NCBI GenBank assembly: GCA_030613915.1
Contig: JAUWKY010000031.1
Coordinates: 1-11,014, forward strand
DNA from: Syntrophobacterales bacterium
GTDB taxonomy: Bacteria > Desulfobacterota > Syntrophobacteria > BM002
Direction of reading: 5' to 3'
DNA length: 11,014 bases
Under the pieces are notes generated by a model that had not been told where the DNA came from, did no database searches, and saw only the letters and a program-made list of their open reading frames with translations. Position numbers and translations under genes: made by a program. This document shows, piece by piece, positions 6,376 to 11,014 of the stretch (the first letter of the stretch is position 1; the number at the start of each line of letters is the position of its first letter).

Positions 6376-6566
6376 CCCGGATATTTTATGAATTACTTGC
6401 TGCGACTACGGATATGGCCGTCCTTCCTGGCGTCCTCGGGTGTCGGCCCCTGCGACGTACCATTCAGGTACGCCGCGGAGCAATCCCGCGGTACCGCGGG
6501 ACGGTTGCCAGGTGGCACGCCCATCTTCGCGGTCTCGCGACAGCAATTCATGAAATATCCGGGCTA
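6373..6566. mobile_element. MITE-like inverted-repeat element, copy 1
   Basis: The 194-bp element begins TAGCCCGGATATTTTATGAA and ends with the near-perfect reverse complement (ATTCATGAAATATCCGGGCTA without its first base). This gives terminal inverted repeats of about 20 bp with one mismatch. Internal structure includes a CGTACC/GGTACG hairpin (6456-6472) and a perfect 18-bp palindrome TCCCGCGGTACCGCGGGA (6484-6501). It encodes no transposase. TA at both ends fits a TA target duplication, as in IS630/Tc1-mariner-type MITEs. A near-identical copy lies at 9406-9589. A weak 73-codon frame that runs through it (6414-6635) is not credible. Confidence 0.8.
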
Positions 6567-6596
6567 AGTCTCAACGAGAATTGTGGCTTATCTTAC

Positions 6597-6625
6597 AAGC
6601 TCCCTTCATTTTTCTGGGAGCTTTA
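6597..6625 (+). terminator. Terminator-like hairpin between hrcA and grpE
   Basis: AAGCTCCC (6597-6604) pairs perfectly with GGGAGCTT (6616-6623) across an 11-nt T-rich loop. The following tract (tattatg) is poor in T, so termination may be partial. It would attenuate read-through from the CIRCE promoter into grpE-dnaK. Confidence 0.45.
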
Positions 6626-6648
6626 TTATGAATAGAGGGTAGGGGGGC

Positions 6649-6676
6649 TTGACTCAGCGCTAATCGTTATTAAAAA
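6649..6676 (+). promoter_or_regulatory. Candidate internal promoter for grpE-dnaK
   Basis: A good -35, TTGACT (6649-6654), is followed after 16 bp by TAAAAA (6671-6676), a mediocre -10. It lies after the element and hairpin and 29 bp before the grpE start. No sigma-32-like or CIRCE sequence accompanies it. The weak -10 keeps confidence low. Confidence 0.35.
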
Positions 6677-6704
6677 AGTAATGTGAAGTAATGGAGGGAG
6701 CAGG

Positions 6705-7418
6705 GTGGTTTCCAAAGAAAAGCGAACAGCCGAACCTCAGAACAATGTGAACGAACACCAAGAAGACCAACAGGAGATCTCACCTGAGTTGAAGAACCAA
6801 GCTCGAGCGGACGAGGCTGAGATTGAGCAAGTTGAGGCTTTTGATCCTGAGACGGCGGATGGGGATACGCTTTTGGCCAAGTACCGGGAGCTGGAGGATA
6901 AGCTCAGTGAAGCCCAGGAACGAGTTCTGCGCACTGCTGCGGATGCTGAAAATTTCAAGAAAAGACTGCAACGAGAGAAAGAAGAGCAGACTCGCTACGC
7001 AAATGAATCCCTTATGCGCGAGTTGCTGCCCGTAATAGACAATCTGGAACGGGCCCTAGAACACTCAGAGGCCGGTGCAGATCAGGGGGGTCTGTTGGAG
7101 GGCTTAAACATGACGCTCAAGGGCCTCCTTGACACCCTGACCAGGTTCGGCTGCACGCCGGTAGAGGCAGCAGGGAAACCCTTTGACCCGAACTTTCACG
7201 AGGCCGTTTCTCAGGAAGAGAGCGCTGATCACGAGCCCAACACAGTGCTGAGGGAATTACAGAAGGGCTACATGTTCAAAGAGAGGTTGCTTAGGCCAGC
7301 AATGGTACTGGTGTCCAAACGGACCAGCCAACAAGACACCGCTACCCGAGAGCAAACCACAGCCAAGGCTGCGGAAGCGAACAGTGGTGAGGTAAAGATA
7401 AAAGTAAAAAAGGGGTAA
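6705..7418 (+). CDS. grpE: Nucleotide exchange factor GrpE
   Basis: The product has 237 residues. An acidic, probably disordered N-terminus (about 1-60) is followed by a long coiled-coil helix (about 60-110, containing ADAENFKKRLQREKEEQTRY) and the beta-rich head with the GrpE signature (FDPNFHEAVSQ, then GYMFKERLLRPAMVLVSK). A basic, low-complexity C-terminal tail (about 205-237) extends beyond the usual end. GrpE is a cytoplasmic homodimer that releases ADP from DnaK. The start is GTG at 6705, chosen because GGAGG lies at 6693-6697 with 7-nt spacing and no better in-frame ATG exists. dnaK follows after 54 bp. Confidence 0.96.
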   Translation: MVSKEKRTAEPQNNVNEHQEDQQEISPELKNQARADEAEIEQVEAFDPETADGDTLLAKYRELEDKLSEAQERVLRTAADAENFKKRLQREKEEQTRYANESLMRELLPVIDNLERALEHSEAGADQGGLLEGLNMTLKGLLDTLTRFGCTPVEAAGKPFDPNFHEAVSQEESADHEPNTVLRELQKGYMFKERLLRPAMVLVSKRTSQQDTATREQTTAKAAEANSGEVKIKVKKG

Positions 7419-7472
7419 GAAACAGGGCCATAATAGAAAATTACCTTAGGATTAGAGATTAAGGAGGAAAGA

Positions 7473-9398
7473 ATGGCAAAGATTATCGGCATTGATCTAG
7501 GGACGACAAACTCAGTCGTCGCAGTGATGGAAGGCAAAGAGGCAAAGGTCCTCACAAATGCCGAAGGAGGCCGTACGACTCCGTCTATTGTCGCTTTCAC
7601 AGAAAGTGGCGAGAGGCTATTGGGACAGGTGGCAAAAAGACAGGCAATCACCAATCCCGAGAACACAGTCTATGCGGTCAAACGCTTGATCGGCAGGAAG
7701 TATGACTCTCCAGAGGTCAAGCAAGATATTTCCATCTGCCCTTATGAGATCGTCAAAGCTAACAATGGTGATGCGCACATCCAGATTCGTGGCAAGGAGT
7801 ATAGCCCCGCAGAGATTTCGGCCATGGTTCTGCAGAAGATGAAGCAGACCGCGGAGGATTATCTGGGTGAAAAGGTGACCGATGCGGTGATCACTGTGCC
7901 TGCTTACTTCAACGACAGTCAGCGCCAGGCCACCAAAGATGCTGGCCGAATTGCTGGGCTCAATGTTCTGAGGATTATCAACGAACCCACGGCAGCTTCA
8001 CTTGCCTACGGCCTCGACAAGAAAAAAGAGGAGAAGATTGCGGTCTTTGACTTGGGCGGCGGCACGTATGATATTTCCATTCTGGAAATTGGTGATGGCG
8101 TTTTTGAGGTAAAGGCGACAAATGGTGATACTCACCTGGGTGGAGAGGATTTCGACCAGAGGATTATTGATTGGCTGGCTGATGAGTTTCGGAAAGACCA
8201 GGGGTTCGATCTTCGGGGAGACAAAATGGCCTTGCAGCGTCTCAAAGAGGCTGCAGAGAAGGCCAAGATGGAGCTTTCCACCTCCATGGAAACCGAGATC
8301 AACCTGCCGTTTGTCACCGCTGACGCCAGTGGTCCTAAGCACCTCAATATGAAGTTAAGTAGATCAAAAATGGAGTCACTGGTGGAGGATCTCGTTGAAA
8401 GAGTGGTTCCTCCCATGCAAACCGCTCTCAAGGATGCAGGCTTGGCGACCTCAGAGATCGATGAGGTGATCCTGGTGGGCGGTATGACCCGGATGCCAAA
8501 GATCCAAGAAAAGGTTAAGGAATTTTTTGGCAAGGAGCCGCATAAAGGAGTCAACCCCGATGAAGTAGTTGGCGTAGGTGCTGCAATTCAGGCCGGAGTG
8601 CTCAAAGGCGACGTGAAGGATGTACTGCTTTTGGATGTCACCCCGCTCTCGCTTGGTATTGAGACTCTGGGAGGAGTAAAGACCAAGCTGATCGAAAAAA
8701 ACACCACCATCCCAACTCGGAAGAGCCAGATTTTTTCTACGGCTGCCGATAACCAGCCGGCCGTCTCCATCCACGTGTTGCAGGGTGAACGGGAGATGGC
8801 GGCAGATAACAAGACTCTGGGACGCTTCGAGTTGGTGGGCATCCCCCCAGCACCGAGGGGACTTCCGCAGATTGACGTGACCTTCGATATTGATGCCAAT
8901 GGAATTGTTAACGTCTCGGCCAAGGACCTGGGAACAGGAAAGGAGCAGTCCATCAGCATCACCGCTTCCAGCGGTTTGAGTGAGGAGGAGATCCAAGCAG
9001 CTATCAAGGAAGCGGATATGCACGCTGAGGAGGACAAGAAGAAGAGAGACCTGGTCGAGGCTAAGAACAATGCCGACTCTCTCATCTATCATACCGAGAA
9101 AACCCTGAAAGACATGGGAGATAAGGTTGACGCGGCCACCAAGCAAACCGTAGAGGAACAGATGCAGCGGCTCAGAACAGCTATGGAAGGTGATGATGCG
9201 GAAGCCATCAAGCAAGCTTCAGAAGAGCTGATGCAGGCTTCACACAAAGTGGCAGAAGCCATGTACCAGCAGGCAACTCAGGACACCGGGGCTGAGGCGG
9301 CTCAGGAGCATCCCGGGGAGGCTGCTGCTGGCGGTGCTGACAGCGACGAAGAAGTAGTTGAAGCAGAGTTTGAGGAGGTTGATGAGGATAAGAAGTAA
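7473..9398 (+). CDS. dnaK: Chaperone protein DnaK (Hsp70)
   Basis: The product is 641 residues, a full-length bacterial Hsp70. The ATPase domain shows all three Hsp70 signatures: [10 protein letters not shown] near the N-terminus, [12 protein letters not shown] from about residue 191, and [13 protein letters not shown] from about 332. The interdomain linker [13 protein letters not shown] follows at about 385-397. Then come the substrate-binding beta domain and helical lid, and a typical acidic tail ending EEVDEDKK. It binds unfolded protein segments in an ATP cycle with DnaJ and GrpE. An excellent SD, AAGGAGG (7461-7467), lies 5 nt before the ATG. grpE lies just upstream, so co-transcription is likely. 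dnaJ does not follow: an inverted-repeat element and a terminator come next. Confidence 0.99.
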   Translation: MAKIIGIDLGTTNSVVAVMEGKEAKVLTNAEGGRTTPSIVAFTESGERLLGQVAKRQAITNPENTVYAVKRLIGRKYDSPEVKQDISICPYEIVKANNGDAHIQIRGKEYSPAEISAMVLQKMKQTAEDYLGEKVTDAVITVPAYFNDSQRQATKDAGRIAGLNVLRIINEPTAASLAYGLDKKKEEKIAVFDLGGGTYDISILEIGDGVFEVKATNGDTHLGGEDFDQRIIDWLADEFRKDQGFDLRGDKMALQRLKEAAEKAKMELSTSMETEINLPFVTADASGPKHLNMKLSRSKMESLVEDLVERVVPPMQTALKDAGLATSEIDEVILVGGMTRMPKIQEKVKEFFGKEPHKGVNPDEVVGVGAAIQAGVLKGDVKDVLLLDVTPLSLGIETLGGVKTKLIEKNTTIPTRKSQIFSTAADNQPAVSIHVLQGEREMAADNKTLGRFELVGIPPAPRGLPQIDVTFDIDANGIVNVSAKDLGTGKEQSISITASSGLSEEEIQAAIKEADMHAEEDKKKRDLVEAKNNADSLIYHTEKTLKDMGDKVDAATKQTVEEQMQRLRTAMEGDDAEAIKQASEELMQASHKVAEAMYQQATQDTGAEAAQEHPGEAAAGGADSDEEVVEAEFEEVDEDKK

Positions 9399-9405
9399 CT
9401 TCCGC

Positions 9406-9589
9406 TAGCCCGGATATTTCATGAATCACTTGCTGCGACCACGGATATGGCCGTCCTTCCTGGCGTCCTCGGGTGTCGGTCCCTGCGACGTACCGTTCAG
9501 GTACGCCTCGGAACCAACACCCTGCGGTTGCCAGGTGGCACGCCCATCTTCGTAATCTCGCGACAGCAATTCACGAAATATCCGGGCTA
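9406..9589. mobile_element. MITE-like inverted-repeat element, copy 2
   Basis: The 184-bp copy is in the same orientation as 6373-6566 and nearly identical apart from scattered substitutions, mostly transitions, and about 10 bp missing where copy 1 has its 18-bp palindrome. It starts TAGCCCGGATATTTCATGAA and ends in the matching inverted repeat (ACGAAATATCCGGGCTA). It keeps the CGTACC-N5-GGTACG hairpin. It lies 7 bp after the dnaK stop and before the dnaK terminator, so it is probably transcribed with dnaK. No coding capacity is evident. Confidence 0.8.
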
Positions 9590-9609
9590 AAGGCTTGCTT
9601 AATTCCTGG

Positions 9610-9661
9610 AAAGGGTGCTACATATGACCTCGTTTTTGGAGGTTGAAGCACCCTTTTTTTG
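9610..9661 (+). terminator. Intrinsic terminator of the dnaK transcript
   Basis: The outer stem AAAGGGTGCT (9610-9619) pairs with AGCACCCTTT (9647-9656), and the inner stem ACCTC pairs with GAGGT. A T tract runs to 9660. It is the only clear strong terminator after dnaK and lies beyond the inserted element. Confidence 0.88.
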
Positions 9662-9662
9662 T

Positions 9663-9711
9663 ATTGTAGATTTTAGATTGCAGATTTCGGATTCCGGATT
9701 GGGGATTTAAG
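9663..9711. repeat. Heptameric tandem array ATTNNNG (second copy)
   Basis: Seven contiguous units: attgtag, attttag, attgcag, atttcgg, attccgg, attgggg, atttaag. It shares exact 15- and 17-base stretches with the 44-99 array, although the units are in a different order. It begins directly after the dnaK terminator. It is part of the 405-bp gene-free stretch 9662-10066, in which I see no supported gene. Confidence 0.85.
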
Positions 9712-9715
9712 AAAA

Positions 9716-9750
9716 GCAGGCAGCAGGCAGGTAGCAGCTGGCAGAAGACA
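9716..9750. repeat. Heptameric array GCAGGCA-like
   Basis: Units: gcaggca, gcaggca, ggtagca, gctggca, gaagaca. The first two are identical and the rest diverge. The word differs from the neighbouring arrays but the period is again 7. A related fragment (agcaggcag) occurs at 29-37. Confidence 0.65.
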
Positions 9751-9782
9751 AAAGAGAGACGAACGAAGACGGAAGGCTTTTT

Positions 9783-9810
9783 GTCAGTTGTCCGTCGTCC
9801 ATGGTCCGTT
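9783..9810. repeat. Heptameric array GTCCGTY
   Basis: Four contiguous units: gtcagtt, gtccgtc, gtccatg, gtccgtt. The period is 7 with a different word from adjacent arrays. A GTTGGAG doublet follows at 9842-9855, with a further copy at 9872-9878. Confidence 0.65.
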
Positions 9811-9944
9811 GCGAATAAAGCATAGTGCTTAGGGCTTTGCCGTTGGAGGTTGGAGGAGCGCTTCGCTTGAGGTTGGAGGCAAGTCATAGAGGATTTAGAA
9901 TCGTGAAATGAGAAAGCCAATCTTAGTTGTAGGTTTCGCCTTTT

Positions 9945-9979
9945 AAATCCGAAATCCGCAATCCGCAATTCGAAATTGC
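9945..9979. repeat. Heptameric array, inverted relative of ATTNNNG
   Basis: Five contiguous units: aaatccg, aaatccg, caatccg, caattcg, aaattgc. Read on the other strand these are CGGATTT/CGGATTG units, the same family as 44-99 and 9663-9711. It and the 9663-9711 array therefore form a loose inverted pair about 230 bp apart. Confidence 0.8.
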
Positions 9980-10066
9980 CTCCCTATGCCTTTCCAAATG
10001 TGCAATGTTAGATGAGAAATGATACTCTGTGCTATGCGCCTAACAACAAGAGGTGGAAAAATACCT

Positions 10067-11014
10067 ATGAGCCCATTAACGAAGGTCAGTAAGCGGCTCG
10101 GGCTTTTCCTGTTGCCATTTATTCTGTTTGGTTGTGCTCTGATGCCGGCCAAGAAAGAGGTTGCTGTAGAAGCTCCGCCCAGTGCTGAGGAGAAGCAGGC
10201 CCGCCAACAGCTGGCAAAGGCGGAATCAGCCTTGCAGGAGGGTAACTTAGAAGAGGCGGCCCAGCAGTATCGTCAGCTTGTTATGGCCTTTCCGCGAAGT
10301 CCGCAAGCGGCGAAGGCACTGCTGCGACAGGGCGAAATAAACTTTCGTTTGGAGCGCTACGAACAGGCTGCTTTGGTGTTTCAACAAGTGATAAATGAGT
10401 TCCCGGTAAGGCCGGAGGGAGATGCGGCCCGGCTGTGGCTGCTACGCTGCTATCTCAGATTGGAGCGCTTCAATGATGCGGTGGAGACCGGGAGATCACT
10501 CGCAACATATTTGCCTGAAAGATCTCAAAGGGGTGAGGCTGCCGAAGTTGTGGCTGCAGCCCAGGAGGCAGAGGGCAATTACACTGAGGCAGTGAGGTGG
10601 TATGTTAAAGCGTACGAGCTCGCCGAAGAGGAGAAACGTGCAGAACTGGCCACAAAGGTAGATGGTGCTCTGGAGCGCCTCGATCGGAATCTGGTAATTA
10701 CCCTACTTGCAGAGTATCCAGATGGTTTTCCCAACTTCCAGTTGCAGACACGCATGGTGGAGATCGATATGGAGGAGGGGAGATTGGGTATAGCTCTGCA
10801 ACAGCTCGAGGTTTTTATAGAGGAGCAGCCGCTCCATCCACTGGCAGAGACTTGGAAAATGATGTCAGAAAGGGTGGAGGAGTGGCTCAAGGTTGAGATG
10901 ACTACAGTAGGTTGCGTCCTGCCTCTTAGTGGTCGCTATCAGGCCTATGGTGATAGGGTGCTTCGGGGATTAGTGATGGCAGCCCAAGATCTCCGAAGCA
11001 TGTTTCCTAGTGCT
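10067..11014 (+). CDS. LpoA-like lipoprotein, TPR plus periplasmic-binding fold (3' truncated)
   Basis: The frame is open for 316 codons and runs off the window end, so the C-terminus is missing. A lipoprotein signal peptide ends at the lipobox LFGC with Cys23. Ala at +2 suggests an outer-membrane destination. TPR-like helices follow (about 40-270; for example LEEAAQQYRQLVMAFPRSPQ and RYEQAALVFQQVINEFP). From about residue 279 the sequence VGCVLPLSGRYQAYGDRVLR matches the start of a type I periplasmic-binding (branched-chain amino-acid receptor-like) domain. TPR plus this fold in a lipoprotein is the architecture of LpoA-type penicillin-binding-protein activators. That role is inferred, and no peptidoglycan gene is visible nearby. 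The start has a loosely spaced AGGTGG 11 nt upstream. Confidence 0.88.
   Translation, partial: MSPLTKVSKRLGLFLLPFILFGCALMPAKKEVAVEAPPSAEEKQARQQLAKAESALQEGNLEEAAQQYRQLVMAFPRSPQAAKALLRQGEINFRLERYEQAALVFQQVINEFPVRPEGDAARLWLLRCYLRLERFNDAVETGRSLATYLPERSQRGEAAEVVAAAQEAEGNYTEAVRWYVKAYELAEEEKRAELATKVDGALERLDRNLVITLLAEYPDGFPNFQLQTRMVEIDMEEGRLGIALQQLEVFIEEQPLHPLAETWKMMSERVEEWLKVEMTTVGCVLPLSGRYQAYGDRVLRGLVMAAQDLRSMFPSA

Noticed and set aside
6511..6528. Perfect sigma-54 -24 block TGGCACG in both inverted-repeat elements
   Set aside because: At the required 10-bp spacing the -12 dinucleotide is TT instead of GC in both copies, so it is not a credible -24/-12 promoter.
6414..6635. 73-codon + strand frame between hrcA and grpE
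   Set aside because: Most of it lies inside the inverted-repeat element and it continues into intergenic sequence. It has no SD and no recognisable domain. The second element copy does not preserve the frame because of its ~10-bp deletion.
9618..9968. 116-codon minus-strand frame after dnaK
   Set aside because: It is a translation of the heptamer arrays (NPQSGIRNLQSKIYN-type low-complexity peptide) and begins in the terminator. It has the character of a spurious ORF.

Overview
The window looks like a chromosomal segment of a deltaproteobacterium in the broad sense (Desulfobacterota-like). This rests on the mix of a CIRCE-controlled hrcA-grpE-dnaK locus, an NtrB/NtrC-type two-component pair, and exported TPR proteins of a style common in that group. 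No rRNA or tRNA gene is present, so the taxonomic call is inference. All convincing genes lie on the + strand.

Layout. 1-190: non-coding, with a 7-bp-period repeat array. 239-1731: two overlapping genes for exported TPR proteins, the second with a C-terminal membrane domain. 1805-4940: a membrane sensor histidine kinase and a sigma-54 activator response regulator, separated by a 226-bp structured gap. 4941-5206: a compact regulatory unit made of three 11-bp direct repeats, a near-consensus sigma-54 promoter, a short unit of about 120 nt with no credible ORF, and a strong intrinsic terminator. 5264-9661: the heat-shock locus, with a vegetative promoter, a CIRCE operator, hrcA, grpE, dnaK and a terminator. 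It is interrupted by two copies of a ~190-bp non-coding element with terminal inverted repeats, one after hrcA and one after dnaK. 9662-10066: non-coding, filled with further 7-bp-period arrays. 10067-end: a 5' partial gene for an LpoA-like outer-membrane lipoprotein. dnaJ is not in the window.

How the parts may work together. The kinase probably senses a periplasmic or membrane signal and phosphorylates the regulator. The regulator keeps the ATPase and GAFTGA motifs needed to activate sigma-54 polymerase. Its C-terminus is not a Fis-type helix-turn-helix; it resembles the winged-helix tail seen on RecG-like/AlbA-type proteins. Immediately downstream, the direct repeats sit at an enhancer-like distance from the sigma-54 promoter, which would drive a small RNA with a CU-rich, anti-Shine-Dalgarno-like segment. 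This resembles, by position only, known sigma-54-dependent sRNA modules such as CbrAB-CrcZ, and is the best candidate here for an undescribed system.

Two other patterns stand out. Nine intergenic repeat arrays of different sequence all share a 7-bp period. The inverted-repeat elements appear to have inserted at TA dinucleotides, one of them exactly in the hrcA stop codon. All functional statements come from reading the sequence; no database search was done.
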